Origin: Nisaea nitritireducens
GTDB lineage: Bacteria; Pseudomonadota; Alphaproteobacteria; Thalassobaculales; Thalassobaculaceae
Direction of reading: 5' to 3'
Length of the DNA stretch: 64,000 bases
Assembly (NCBI RefSeq): GCF_014904795.1
Contig: NZ_JACZFS010000027.1
Span: 1-64,000, forward strand
The notes beneath the pieces are model-generated. The model saw only the letters and a list, made by a program, of their open reading frames with translations. It did no database searches and was not told the origin of the DNA. The position numbers and the translations under genes are program-made. Positions 16,255 through 24,867 of the stretch are shown piece after piece (position 1 is the first letter of the stretch; each line of letters starts with the position of its first letter).

Positions 16255-16968
16255 TCAGGCGGCGCGCGACACCCTGCGCCCCGGCCGGCGCGCGGACACT
16301 GTGTCCGCCCCGGCCCGGCGCCAACCGGCAATCAGCCGCCTGCTTGCCTGATAGACATGCTCCCGCGCAAGGTACTCTGCCCGCGAGCCTTGCCCGTGCA
16401 CGATTGCATCGAACAGCTCTTCATGGTCGCTGAAGGAGACCGCCAGTGTATCCAGGTCGTGCCAGCGAAACTTGACGGCCTTCAGGAGAGGAATCGACCG
16501 GGATTTCTCAATGAGCTCGCTCAGGTGCCGGTTACCCGCAGCCTCGAAGATCGCTTCATGAAATTCCTCGTTCAGGCGCCCCCAGCTATCCCGAACCTCG
16601 TCCGTCCAGTCGCCGTAATCCAGCAGCGCCTCGGTCTCCGAGAGGTTCTTGTGCAGCATTCCCCGCGCAATGTCGCTGAGGCCCTTCTCCGCCACGGTCC
16701 GTGCAGCAAGTCCTTCGAGAACAGCACGCGCGGCGTAGACGCCTTCAATGTCCTGCGCCGAATAACTACGCACCACGTACCCGCTGTTCGGCACATATTC
16801 GAGCAATCCCTCGGCTGCGAGGATCGCAAGCGCCGCCCGAACCGGGGTCCGGGATACATTCAGCGTGTTTGAGATATCGATTTCGTTCAGGCGCCCGCCC
16901 GGTGCGTATTCACCATCCAGGATCTTTTCCCGGAGAGCGCGCACTACAGATTGTCCGCGTGTCGACAT
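16255..16968 (-). CDS. GntR family transcriptional regulator, FCD (FadR/VanR) subfamily
   Basis: A protein of 237 residues. The N-terminal winged helix is typical (GGRLNEIDISNTLNVSRTPVRAALAILAAEGLLE). The C-terminal FCD domain has the usual metal-site histidines, seen in NEEFHEAIFEAAGN, FSDHEELFDAI and AREHVYQA. It has its own terminator and is divergent from a DMT permease gene. FCD regulators commonly bind short dyads resembling TTGTATACAA. A variant, TTGAATCCAA, lies in the intergenic gap 188 bases upstream, and exact TTGTATCCAA copies lie before the nearby amidase and Opp operons. I infer that it controls the amide island. Confidence 0.88.
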   Translation of the reverse strand: MSTRGQSVVRALREKILDGEYAPGGRLNEIDISNTLNVSRTPVRAALAILAAEGLLEYVPNSGYVVRSYSAQDIEGVYAARAVLEGLAARTVAEKGLSDIARGMLHKNLSETEALLDYGDWTDEVRDSWGRLNEEFHEAIFEAAGNRHLSELIEKSRSIPLLKAVKFRWHDLDTLAVSFSDHEELFDAIVHGQGSRAEYLAREHVYQASRRLIAGWRRAGADTVSARRPGRRVSRAA

Positions 16969-17154
16969 ATGACTTCACCCTAATCGTATTCGGCAGGACC
17001 GTTCGGCTCTCTCACCGTTGCCTGCTGCATTTCCTGAGAGGCCGTAACCGGCTCTTTCCAGCATTTCCCCCGTGCGCCGATATCTCGGTTCGCACCGCGA
17101 GCTTAACACAAACGGTGCGCCGGAGGTAGACAGCCCAAGGGTCTTTCTGCGAAG

Positions 17155-17167
17155 ATTGAATCCAATT
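17155..17167. promoter_or_regulatory. Variant copy of the island operator, between gntR and the DMT permease gene
   Basis: ATTGAATCCAATT differs from the core of the other copies (ATTGTATCCAATT) at one base. It lies in the 275-base divergent gap, where autoregulation of gntR and control of the permease gene could both occur. The rest of the gap shows no gene. Confidence 0.4.
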
Positions 17168-17243
17168 CAGACAGCAATAATCAAAAAGCGATCCGCTTCG
17201 CGCGCCTCGCCATTCGCAGCGCAGCCTTCGAAGGACCCACAAA

Positions 17244-18236
17244 GTGGTCACCGACCCCGACCGGAATACCCCACAAGAACCGCAGCCCCTACAGCCTACA
17301 CCGTCCTTTTTCAACAGAATTTCTTCATCTGTCGCCATCCTGGGACAGCCGGTCACGGTTCCGTTCAGGGCCTTGCCGGGAAACGCGCGGGGCGCCATAT
17401 GGGTCGCCATCGCCGCCCTCTTCTTCACCGTGATGGTCGCCCTGATCAAATCGATCGGTGATACAATCCCGGTTGTGCAGATCCTGCTGTTCCGGCAGAT
17501 CGTGATGACCTGCACGGTGATGCCGGTCCTGATCTCCGGCTTTCCCGACATTCTGAAAACCCGCCATCTGGGGCTACATCTCACGCGCGTCGTTCTGGCC
17601 CTGATCGCCATGACCTGCGGCTTTACCGCCGTAGTCCACTTGCCACTGGCGGAAGCCACCGCGCTCGGCTTCGCCAAGAGCCTGTTCGTGACGATTTTCG
17701 CCATGGTGGTTCTGTCGGAAATCGCCGGACCCCGGCGCTGGTTCGCAGTGCTGATCGGCTTTGCCGGCGTGCTGGTAATGGTGCAACCCGGACCGGACGG
17801 ACTGAACATCTATTCCCTCATGGCCGTCATCGCGGCCGCCTGCGCCGCCGCCGTTATGGTGATTATCCGCAAGGTTTCCCAGTTCGACCGCCCGGTGACC
17901 ATTCTCAGTTATCAGGCCATCCTGGTCGGCTTCCTGATGGCGCCACCCGCGATTTACTTCTGGGTCACGCCCAGTCTGGAGGAATGGCTCGTCATGGGTG
18001 CTATCGGCCTGTTCTCCGTCTGCGGCCAACTGTCAAACATCCAGGGCTTCAAGGAAGGCGAAGCCTCAGCCGTGGCCCCGATGGACTATATCCGGCTGGT
18101 CTTCGCGACGCTTATCGGCTTCCTGGTTTTCGCGGAAATTCCCGATCTCGAAACCACGATCGGCGCCATCATCATCATCGCCACATCCCTCTATACGGTC
18201 CGGGCGGAGAAACGCGCCGCAACCGCCAAGAAATAG
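17244..18236 (+). CDS. DMT superfamily (EamA) permease
   Basis: A protein of 330 residues from a GTG start with GAAGGA 8 bases upstream. About ten membrane segments in two EamA repeats are visible, after a hydrophilic N-terminal tail of about 45 residues. Typical parts are LALIAMTCGFTAVVHLPLAEATALGFAKSLFVTIFAMVVLSE and, in the second half, EGEASAVAPMDYIRLVFATLIGFLVFAE. The family mostly exports amino acids or metabolites, though some import. It lies between gntR and the first AtzG-like/amidase pair; a second EamA gene is at 20033-20944. Confidence 0.88.
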   Translation: MVTDPDRNTPQEPQPLQPTPSFFNRISSSVAILGQPVTVPFRALPGNARGAIWVAIAALFFTVMVALIKSIGDTIPVVQILLFRQIVMTCTVMPVLISGFPDILKTRHLGLHLTRVVLALIAMTCGFTAVVHLPLAEATALGFAKSLFVTIFAMVVLSEIAGPRRWFAVLIGFAGVLVMVQPGPDGLNIYSLMAVIAAACAAAVMVIIRKVSQFDRPVTILSYQAILVGFLMAPPAIYFWVTPSLEEWLVMGAIGLFSVCGQLSNIQGFKEGEASAVAPMDYIRLVFATLIGFLVFAEIPDLETTIGAIIIIATSLYTVRAEKRAATAKK

Positions 18237-18302
18237 CGGCACTCCGCAGGTAAAGCGGATGCCTCTCATTCATTTTTGGATGCACATTTATGACATCTCG
18301 CA

Positions 18303-18318
18303 AATTGTATCCAATTTA
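18303..18318. promoter_or_regulatory. Island operator copy 1 (AATTGTATCCAATTTA) before the first amidase pair
   Basis: This 16-base sequence recurs exactly at 28589-28604. Its core TTGTATCCAA is a near-dyad (TTG and CAA half sites) typical of GntR/FCD operators. It lies 54 bases upstream of the small AtzG-like gene at 18372, in the gap after the DMT permease gene. Confidence 0.6.
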
Positions 18319-18371
18319 GCGCTTTGATAGCCTGACCCGACAAAATCAAGTCGGATGGGGGCCTTCAAACA

Positions 18372-18602
18372 ATGGATGACGCGGCATTGAAGCGGCAATA
18401 CGACGCCGTGGTTGAACGGGCAGGTCTGCAGATCCCGAAAGACCGGGAAGAGACCATGTTCAACACTTACAAGAACGTGGTGAGTTGGGCCGATATCGTC
18501 CGGAACCGCCCACGCCCGGCGACACTTGAGCCGTCCAACGGCTATTTCCTCGAAACCGTGACACGCGCGATCGCCGCCTCCGGGGAGAAATCCGATGTCT
18601 GA
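18372..18602 (+). CDS. Small AtzG/GatC-like protein, putative partner of the adjacent amidase
   Basis: A protein of 76 residues whose stop overlaps the amidase ATG by 8 bases. Its layout (AGLQIPKDREETMFNTYKNVV, then RPRPATLEPSNGYF) is shared with the 72-residue protein encoded before the second amidase (29023-29241): both have GL, P, DRE, F, Y, a following alanine-aspartate, RP and EP at matching positions. It resembles AtzG (DUF4089), the GatC-like subunit that wraps the AtzE amidase. Assignment rests on size, position and this pattern, not on a database search. It probably stabilises the amidase in the cytoplasm. Confidence 0.65.
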   Translation: MDDAALKRQYDAVVERAGLQIPKDREETMFNTYKNVVSWADIVRNRPRPATLEPSNGYFLETVTRAIAASGEKSDV

Positions 18603-20016
18603 CATCAAGGCTCTCTCCATCGCTGAACTCGGCAAGGCCTATCGCGACCGCTCGCTTTCGCCCGTGGAAGCGACCAAGGACGCGCTGGCAACCATATCCG
18701 CTCACAATGAAAGCCTGTGCGCCTTCAATACAGTCGTCCCGGAAATTGCCCTGGAGCGCGCCGCCAAGGCTGAACAGGAGTTGATGTCCGGGGTGGATCT
18801 CGGCCCGATGCACGGCATCCCGTTTGGCGCCAAGGACATTTACGACACGGCCGGGATCCTGACCTCCTGTCAGTCGAAACTGCGTCCGGACGTCATTCCG
18901 GACAGCAATGCCCATTCGGTGCAGAAAATCCTGGATGGCGGCGCTGTGCTGCTTGGTAAGTGCGCGACCATCGAATTCGCCACCGGCGGACCAAGCCCGG
19001 AAACCCTGTTCCCGCCGGCCCGCAATCCCTGGAACACCGACCATGTGCCAGGCGGCTCCTCCTCCGGCTCCGGCGCGGCCGTCGCTTCCGGCATGACCCG
19101 GATGGCGCTCGGCTCCGATACCGGCGGCTCGATCCGCGGACCGGCAGCCTATTGCGGTACCGTCGGCATCAAGCCGACCTATGGCCGGGTCAGCCGGCGC
19201 GGCGTCTTTCCGCTGTCTTTCACCATGGATCATTGCGGCCCGCTGAGCTGGAGCGTCGAGGATGCCGCTATCTCGCTGAATGGGATGGCCGGTTTCGACC
19301 CGCTCGACCCCGCTTCGGCGGACGTGCCAACTCCCGATTTCACCGCCAATCTCAGCACCGGCGTCAAAGGCATGAAGATCGGTTATGTCGCCAACTGGCT
19401 GGACGAGGACGAGAATACCAACCCGGAGATCCGGGCAGCGATCACCGAAGCGAAGAACGCGCTGAGGGCCGAAGGCGCCATTGTCGAACCGGTCACTCTG
19501 CCCGCACATGACGTCTATCACGCCTGCGGCCGGATGATCATCCTGGCGGAATGCTATGCCATCCACGAAAAGGACCTGATGGAGCGCCCGGAACTCTATG
19601 GCCGCCCAACGCGGGAACGGCTGATGGCCGGCGCCTTTGTCCGTGGGTCGGATTATGTCGAGGCGCTGCGCATGCGGCGGGAGATGACCCATTGGTTCAA
19701 CGCGGAGGTCCTCGGCCAGTACGACATGGTGATCGCCCCCGCCACATCCCTTCCGGCAGGTCGGTTCGATGCCCAGCCGAACGATCCACTGGCCCTGTCC
19801 GGATACCTGACCGTGCCTTTCAATGTGACCGGCAGCCCGGCCATGTCGGTCTGTTGCGGTTACACAAGCGAGGGGCTACCGATTTCCATGCAGATCGTCG
19901 GCAAACCGTTCGACGAGTCCGGGGTGTTTCAGGTCGGCGCGGCATATGAACGAGCAACGGACTGGCGCAGCCAGCGACCGCGCCTGGCCGATGGCGACGC
20001 TCTGGCAGCGGAATAA
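18595..20016 (+). CDS. Amidase (amidase signature family, AtzE/GatA-like)
   Basis: A protein of 473 residues. The Ser-cisSer-Lys triad is visible as Lys80 (GAKDIYDTAG), Ser155 (GGSSSGSGAAVA) and Ser179 (GSDTGGSIRGPAAYCG). It hydrolyses a C-N amide or ureido bond in the cytoplasm. The close match to GatA-type enzymes around KPTYGRVSRRGVFPLSFTMDHCGPLS is general to the family. It is coupled to an AtzG-like small gene by an 8-base overlap, as in the AtzG/AtzE pair, and is paralogous to the enzyme at 29238-30665. Substrate unknown; it is not close enough to the AtzE I recall to be called 1-carboxybiuret hydrolase. Confidence 0.88.
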   Translation: MSDIKALSIAELGKAYRDRSLSPVEATKDALATISAHNESLCAFNTVVPEIALERAAKAEQELMSGVDLGPMHGIPFGAKDIYDTAGILTSCQSKLRPDVIPDSNAHSVQKILDGGAVLLGKCATIEFATGGPSPETLFPPARNPWNTDHVPGGSSSGSGAAVASGMTRMALGSDTGGSIRGPAAYCGTVGIKPTYGRVSRRGVFPLSFTMDHCGPLSWSVEDAAISLNGMAGFDPLDPASADVPTPDFTANLSTGVKGMKIGYVANWLDEDENTNPEIRAAITEAKNALRAEGAIVEPVTLPAHDVYHACGRMIILAECYAIHEKDLMERPELYGRPTRERLMAGAFVRGSDYVEALRMRREMTHWFNAEVLGQYDMVIAPATSLPAGRFDAQPNDPLALSGYLTVPFNVTGSPAMSVCCGYTSEGLPISMQIVGKPFDESGVFQVGAAYERATDWRSQRPRLADGDALAAE

Positions 20017-20032
20017 AGGAACAGGAAACGCC

Positions 20033-20944
20033 CTACCCTGCCGCACCCCGTGCTGCCGCGCTTTCCTTGCGGTAGACCACCCAGGTGCTGAGCAGAACCA
20101 GGCCGGCGCCGGCAAGCACCACCGGCGCCGGCCAATCCCCGAAAGCGAAATACCCGATCAGCAACGCCCAGATCATCTTGGTGTAGCCCATCGTAGCAAC
20201 CGTGGAGACGGAGGCATGGAACAGCGCCCGCGTTGTCATGTATTGCGCCACGCCGGACGCGCCCCCCATCGAGACGAGCCCCACCAGCTGCAGCGGCGTC
20301 GGCGTGACCCAGACGGCAGGCAGTAACGGCAGCATGACGATGCTGGATATCGCCATGAACAGGAATACGATGGTCGTGGTCGGATCGTGCTTGCTCAAAT
20401 GCCGGGCCAACAAGAGACCGCAGGCGCTCAACACCGTCCCGGCAAAACTGTAGATCGCGCCTTCCCGGATGACGTCCCCGCCTGGCCGCACCATGATCAG
20501 CACACCGACGAAGCCGACGAGCACAGCGCCCCATTTCAATGCGCCGACGGGTTCCCGCAGGATCGGCACCGACAAAGCGCAGACCACCAGCGGCGCGGCG
20601 AAATTGATCGCCGTCGCATCCGCCAGCGGCAGGGCACGATAGCCCATGAAGATCAGCCCGATCGCCCCCGACACCAGAACGGCATGCAGCAGATGCCAGA
20701 GCGGCCGCCGGGTTATCAGCGACGGCCAGCCGACCGTATGGCCTATCAGAAAAGCCAGCGGCAGCAGTGCGAACGCATTCCGGAACACCATGATCTGCAG
20801 GATCGGGAACAGCTCGGTCTGCGCCTTCACCACCCCATTCAGGACAGAGAACAGCATCAGCCCAAAAAGCATGAGGAAAACGCCTTTCCTGCCGTCAGGA
20901 GCAACGTCCGCTCCGGCGCTGAAAGACCCTTTCCTCGGTGCCAT
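20033..20944 (-). CDS. DMT superfamily (EamA) permease
   Basis: A protein of 303 residues with about ten membrane segments in two EamA repeats (GVFLMLFGLMLFSVLNGVV at the start, SGAIGLIFMGYRALPLADATAINFAAPLVVCALSVPILREPVG in the first half). It is the last gene of the Opp-type operon, 15 bases after the asparaginase-like gene, and converges on the first amidase gene. A role in exporting a breakdown product, such as an amino acid, is inferred from the family and the neighbouring hydrolases. Confidence 0.87.
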   Translation of the reverse strand: MAPRKGSFSAGADVAPDGRKGVFLMLFGLMLFSVLNGVVKAQTELFPILQIMVFRNAFALLPLAFLIGHTVGWPSLITRRPLWHLLHAVLVSGAIGLIFMGYRALPLADATAINFAAPLVVCALSVPILREPVGALKWGAVLVGFVGVLIMVRPGGDVIREGAIYSFAGTVLSACGLLLARHLSKHDPTTTIVFLFMAISSIVMLPLLPAVWVTPTPLQLVGLVSMGGASGVAQYMTTRALFHASVSTVATMGYTKMIWALLIGYFAFGDWPAPVVLAGAGLVLLSTWVVYRKESAAARGAAG

Positions 20945-20959
20945 GGCGCGACTTTCCGG

Positions 20960-21955
20960 TCAGTAGGTCCGGAAGATCCGCTCGATCTCCGCCGGGTCCT
21001 TGGTGACGCTGAGCGCCAGGGACAGCAGGATGCGCGCTTTCTGCGGGTTGAGGTTATCGGCGACCAGGAAGCCGTTTTCCGCAAGCTTCGTGCTCTTGAA
21101 GGTGCGCCCGCTTCCGGCCCGCGTGGATTGCACCACGGTGACGCCCTTCTTCACAGCCTCGCAAAGCACCGCTTCGTCGCCTGGGCCGCAGAAGCCCGGT
21201 GCGAAACCGGCCGAAACGATACCTTCGGCTCCGGCTTCAAGGAACGCCCGCGCCGCTGTGCCGTCAGAGCCGGCATAGGCATAGACGATATCGACACGCG
21301 GCATGCCGTCGATGGTGCGGATATCGAACTCCGTATCCGGCGCATGTTTACGCAGCGGCTTGCGGTAGAAGGCGACCGCATCCCCGTCCGCATGGCCAAG
21401 GCAGCCGAAATCGGGACTGCGGAAGGTCTGCATCCGGTAGGTGGAGGTCTTCGTCACCTCCCGGGCACACTGGATCTCGTCATTCAGCAGGGTCATCACG
21501 CCCATGCCCTTGGCATCCGGGGAGCCAGCGGTACGAATACCGTTCAGCAGGTTAAAGCCGGCATCGGTAGAGAGCGCGCTGGACGGCCGCTGGGAGCCGA
21601 CGACGACAACCGGGATGTCTGCCTTCACCGTCAGATGCAGCGCATAGGCGGTTTCTTCCAGGGAGGCAGTGCCATGGGTGACGACAATGCCGTCCAGATC
21701 CGGATCCTGCGCCAACTCGTCGATCTTCAGCACCAGATCGCGCCATTCGGCAAAGCCGACGGAAGGGCTCGGGATCGCCCGGTACGGCACTGGCACCACT
21801 TCGGCAACCTCATGCACGATCGGGAACATGGCAATGATCTCGTCAACCGGGATCATGGTTTTGTTAGCGCCATAATCGAGAATATCGAGAGGGGTTTTGC
21901 CGATAGAGGCGATGGTGCCGCCGGTTCCGATGACCGCGACCTTGGGCTTATTCAT
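20960..21955 (-). CDS. Asparaginase/glutaminase family amidohydrolase with altered substrate pocket
   Basis: A protein of 331 residues of the bacterial asparaginase fold. The nucleophile loop TGGTIAS (Thr14) is present, as are the second threonine in VVTHGT (Thr96) and the lysine in NDEIQCAREVTKTST. Family members usually continue HGTD(T/S)(M/L)EE, where the Asp binds the substrate's alpha-amino and carboxyl groups; here the motif reads HGTASLEE, so that Asp is Ala97. This suggests an amide substrate without a free alpha-amino acid end (inference). Encoded in the Opp operon between an isochorismatase-like enzyme and a permease. Confidence 0.85.
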   Translation of the reverse strand: MNKPKVAVIGTGGTIASIGKTPLDILDYGANKTMIPVDEIIAMFPIVHEVAEVVPVPYRAIPSPSVGFAEWRDLVLKIDELAQDPDLDGIVVTHGTASLEETAYALHLTVKADIPVVVVGSQRPSSALSTDAGFNLLNGIRTAGSPDAKGMGVMTLLNDEIQCAREVTKTSTYRMQTFRSPDFGCLGHADGDAVAFYRKPLRKHAPDTEFDIRTIDGMPRVDIVYAYAGSDGTAARAFLEAGAEGIVSAGFAPGFCGPGDEAVLCEAVKKGVTVVQSTRAGSGRTFKSTKLAENGFLVADNLNPQKARILLSLALSVTKDPAEIERIFRTY

Positions 21956-21988
21956 GATGGTCCCATCCGGAGTTGGAGAAGGAAGAAA

Positions 21989-22699
21989 TTATTCCGCGGC
22001 GGACCTGGCTCCACCGGCGTTCTTGTGTAGGCAATCGATCAGCTCGTCGGTGCTCATGATGTCACCGAAGGTGAGGTAGAAATTCACGAGAGAGCTGTTG
22101 TGCTCCTCGTCAGTATTCGCGGCGTTGCCGTCTGTGACCATGATGGTCTTGAAGTTCATCATCATGGCGTCGCGCGCCGAGGATTCACAGCACACATTCG
22201 TCACGGTACCCGTGATCAAAACAGTATCGTAGCCACGTGCTTTCAGAATATCCGGCAGATCCGAATAGCCCGGCAGAAAAGCTGAATAGCGGTACTTGAG
22301 AACCTTGCTGTCTTCCGCCCTGACATCCAGATCGGCCCAGAGCTGATGCCCCAGCGTTCCCTCGCTCATCGACTCTATGCGCTTGGCGGTCTTTTCCGGC
22401 GGCGTCATGGCGTGCAGATTGGACCAGCTTTCAAGGCAGGCATCGTCATGGGTGTTCTGGATCCAGAACACATGCCCGCCCGTCTCCCGGACCGTCTCGG
22501 CCAGCCGGTTCACATTCGGCACAATCTCCCGCGCCATGGTGCAGAGCGCATGCGCCACATCGTCCATCATGAAACCGTTCTGCAGATCGACGACAATCAG
22601 CGCCGTCCTGGCCGGATCGAGATCGGCGAAAGGGTGCGCCGTGCCCCGGCGCTGGACGACGGACTGGGTAACACGCTCTGGTATGGCGATTTTATGCAT
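21989..22699 (-). CDS. Isochorismatase-like cysteine hydrolase
   Basis: From ATG 22699 (GGGAG 7 bases upstream) the protein is 236 residues. The Asp-Lys-Cys triad is visible: Asp38 in IVVDLQNGF, Lys135 in LKYRYSAF and Cys170 in GTVTNVCCESSARDA. The family includes ureidoacrylate hydrolase, N-carbamoylsarcosine amidase, biuret hydrolase and nicotinamidase. Its place, 29 bases after the OppD-like gene and 33 before the asparaginase-like gene, marks it as part of the catabolic end of the transporter operon. Together with the AtzG-like/amidase pairs this recalls biuret or cyanurate pathways, but that link is only inferred. Confidence 0.87.
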   Translation of the reverse strand: MHKIAIPERVTQSVVQRRGTAHPFADLDPARTALIVVDLQNGFMMDDVAHALCTMAREIVPNVNRLAETVRETGGHVFWIQNTHDDACLESWSNLHAMTPPEKTAKRIESMSEGTLGHQLWADLDVRAEDSKVLKYRYSAFLPGYSDLPDILKARGYDTVLITGTVTNVCCESSARDAMMMNFKTIMVTDGNAANTDEEHNSSLVNFYLTFGDIMSTDELIDCLHKNAGGARSAAE

Positions 22700-22728
22700 C
22701 TCGTTTCTCCCTTTTCCGTATTCCCTGC

Positions 22729-23745
22729 TCAAGCCGGCATAGGCTCCCTGATCTTCGGTGCCGCCGTTTCGTCCAGCTTGAAGCAACGGGCAATACGGCC
22801 GGGGCCAAGCGTCACTTCGGCCGGAACCTCCGCACGGCAGCCATCGTCGGCTATCCGGCAACGCGGTGCGAAACTGCATCCGGTCGGCAGCGACCGAAGA
22901 TCCGGCGGACTGCCGGGAATGGCCTCGATATCCTTGCCGCGCATGTTGCCGTGCACAGTCGAGGACAGCATGCCCTGGGTATAGGGATGACGCGGGCTGT
23001 TCAGGACTTCCTGCACGGTCCCTGTCTCGACAATACGCCCGGCATACATCACCGCCACCCGGTCGGCGATTTCGGCGGCAACGCCAAGATCGTGGGTGAC
23101 GAAGATCATGCCCATGCCCATCTCTTCCTGCAGTTTGCGCAGCAGGATCAGGACCTGGATCTGCACCGTCGCATCGAGCGCGGTGGTCGGCTCGTCCGCC
23201 AGCAGCAGTTTCGGCCGGCAGGAAAGTGCCAGCGCGATCATTGCCCGCTGGCGCAGACCACCGGAAAGTTCATGCGGAAAGGCTTTCAGACGGCGCTCGG
23301 CCGAAGGAACCTTCACCAGCTCAAGCAGCTCAAGCGCCCGCTCGAGCCCCTTCTCCATGCTGCAGCCTTCATGCCGGCGCACGGTCTCCGCAATCTGATG
23401 ACCGATGGAATAGACCGGGTCGAGCGCGGTCATCGGCTCCTGAAAGATCATGGAAACAAGGCCGCCGCGGAAATCCGACAGCTCCTTGCCCTTCAACGCG
23501 AGGACATCCTTGCCATCGACCTCCAGAGCACCGGTGATTTTGGTTCGCCGCTCCGGCAGCAGGCGCAAGAGCGCCCGCATGCTGACACTCTTGCCGGAGC
23601 CGGACTCACCGATAATGCAGAGCACTTCTCCTGGATCGAGCGTCAGGTTGACGTCATTGACGGCATTCACCGTCGACTCGCGGCTGACGAACTTGACGTT
23701 GAGGTCCTCAACAGAAACAAGGGGCGCGGATGATCCATTGCTCAT
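22729..23745 (-). CDS. Oligopeptide/dipeptide-type ABC transporter ATP-binding protein (DppD/OppD-like)
   Basis: From ATG 23745 the protein is 338 residues. It has GESGSGKS (Walker A), LSGGLRQRAMIA (signature) and LLLADEPTTALD (Walker B). The C-terminal oligo_HPY-type region includes PRHPYTQGM and a cysteine-bearing GCSFAPRCRIADDGC motif seen in Opp/Dpp ATPases. The ATG overlaps the stop of the upstream DppF-like gene as ATGA, with AGGAG 6 bases before it. It forms a heterodimeric motor with that protein. Confidence 0.9.
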   Translation of the reverse strand: MSNGSSAPLVSVEDLNVKFVSRESTVNAVNDVNLTLDPGEVLCIIGESGSGKSVSMRALLRLLPERRTKITGALEVDGKDVLALKGKELSDFRGGLVSMIFQEPMTALDPVYSIGHQIAETVRRHEGCSMEKGLERALELLELVKVPSAERRLKAFPHELSGGLRQRAMIALALSCRPKLLLADEPTTALDATVQIQVLILLRKLQEEMGMGMIFVTHDLGVAAEIADRVAVMYAGRIVETGTVQEVLNSPRHPYTQGMLSSTVHGNMRGKDIEAIPGSPPDLRSLPTGCSFAPRCRIADDGCRAEVPAEVTLGPGRIARCFKLDETAAPKIREPMPA

Positions 23746-24857
23746 GATGCGCTCCTGACTGCTGCTTGCGGTTTTTTGCCCGCGAGACTTGCCGCTTTCG
23801 AATGCCCGGATTGCGGGACATGCATATGGCAAGCGGTGACATGCTCCGTTGCCGAGGCATGGCCGGGCAGCACCGGAGTCTCGACTTCGCAGATCTTCTC
23901 CGCGAACTGGCACCGGGTGCGGAACCGGCAGCCCGAGGGTGGGTTGATCGGGTTCGGCGGATCGCCGACCAGAGGCGGCTCCTCCACCCGGTCGTCCGGG
24001 TCCATCGAGAGCCGAGACGCCAGCAGGGCCGTCGTGTAGGGATGCTTCGGGTTATCGTAGATCTCGTCGACCGGGCCGATCTCCACGACCTCGCCGAGAT
24101 ACATCACCAGCACCCGGTCGCTGACATACTGAACAACGTTCAGGTCGTGGGAGATGAAGACGTAGGTCAGGTTGAAATGGTCCTTCAGGTAGCGCAGCAG
24201 GTTCAGGACCTGCGCTTCGACCGACTTGTCGAGCGCCGAGACCGCCTCGTCGAGAATGACCACGCGCGGCTCCAGAACCAGAGCACGGGCGATGTTGACG
24301 CGCTGCTTCTGTCCACCGGAAAGCTCGTGCGGATAGCGCGGGCCGAAAAGGTTCGGATCAAGCCCGACCTTCTTCATCAACTCGCGCGCCGCGTCCTTGG
24401 CATCCTCCGAGGAGGCGCCATGAACCATCTTTCCATAGGCGATCGAATCCTCGACCGGCATGCGCGGGTTCAGCGACGAGTAGGAATCCTGAAACACCAT
24501 CTGCATCAGGCGCCGCATGTCCCGCACAAGCAGACCATCCTTCTGCCCCACGCCGTCGCCATCGAAGATCAGCTCGCCGGAATCCGGCACGATCAGATGC
24601 ATCAGCAAGCGGGCCAGCGTGGACTTCCCGCAACCGGATTCGCCAACGACGCCGAGCGTCTCCCCCTTCATGACGGAGAAGCTGACACCGTCGACGGCCC
24701 GTACATGCCCGATAGCCCGGTTCAGGACCCCTCCGGTGATCGGGAAATGTTTCTGCAGGTTGCGGGCGATCAACATCGGCTGCGCCTCGCCCCCACGATC
24801 TCTCGCATCATTCATATCGACCTCGCTGAGGACGGAAGTTTTTTCGGCAATGCTCAT
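23742..24857 (-). CDS. Oligopeptide/dipeptide-type ABC transporter ATP-binding protein (DppF/OppF-like)
   Basis: A protein of 371 residues. GESGCGKST is Walker A, LSGGQKQRVNIARAL the signature and VILDEAVSALD Walker B; the glutamate and alanine after the Asp differ slightly from the usual DEPVSALD but keep the catalytic Glu. The C-terminus has PKHPYTTALL and a GCRFRTRCQFAEKIC cysteine motif. Second motor subunit of the importer, 10 bases after the DppC-like gene and coupled to the OppD-like gene by ATGA. Confidence 0.9.
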   Translation of the reverse strand: MSIAEKTSVLSEVDMNDARDRGGEAQPMLIARNLQKHFPITGGVLNRAIGHVRAVDGVSFSVMKGETLGVVGESGCGKSTLARLLMHLIVPDSGELIFDGDGVGQKDGLLVRDMRRLMQMVFQDSYSSLNPRMPVEDSIAYGKMVHGASSEDAKDAARELMKKVGLDPNLFGPRYPHELSGGQKQRVNIARALVLEPRVVILDEAVSALDKSVEAQVLNLLRYLKDHFNLTYVFISHDLNVVQYVSDRVLVMYLGEVVEIGPVDEIYDNPKHPYTTALLASRLSMDPDDRVEEPPLVGDPPNPINPPSGCRFRTRCQFAEKICEVETPVLPGHASATEHVTACHMHVPQSGHSKAASLAGKKPQAAVRSAS

Positions 24858-24867
24858 GCTTCGGCCC

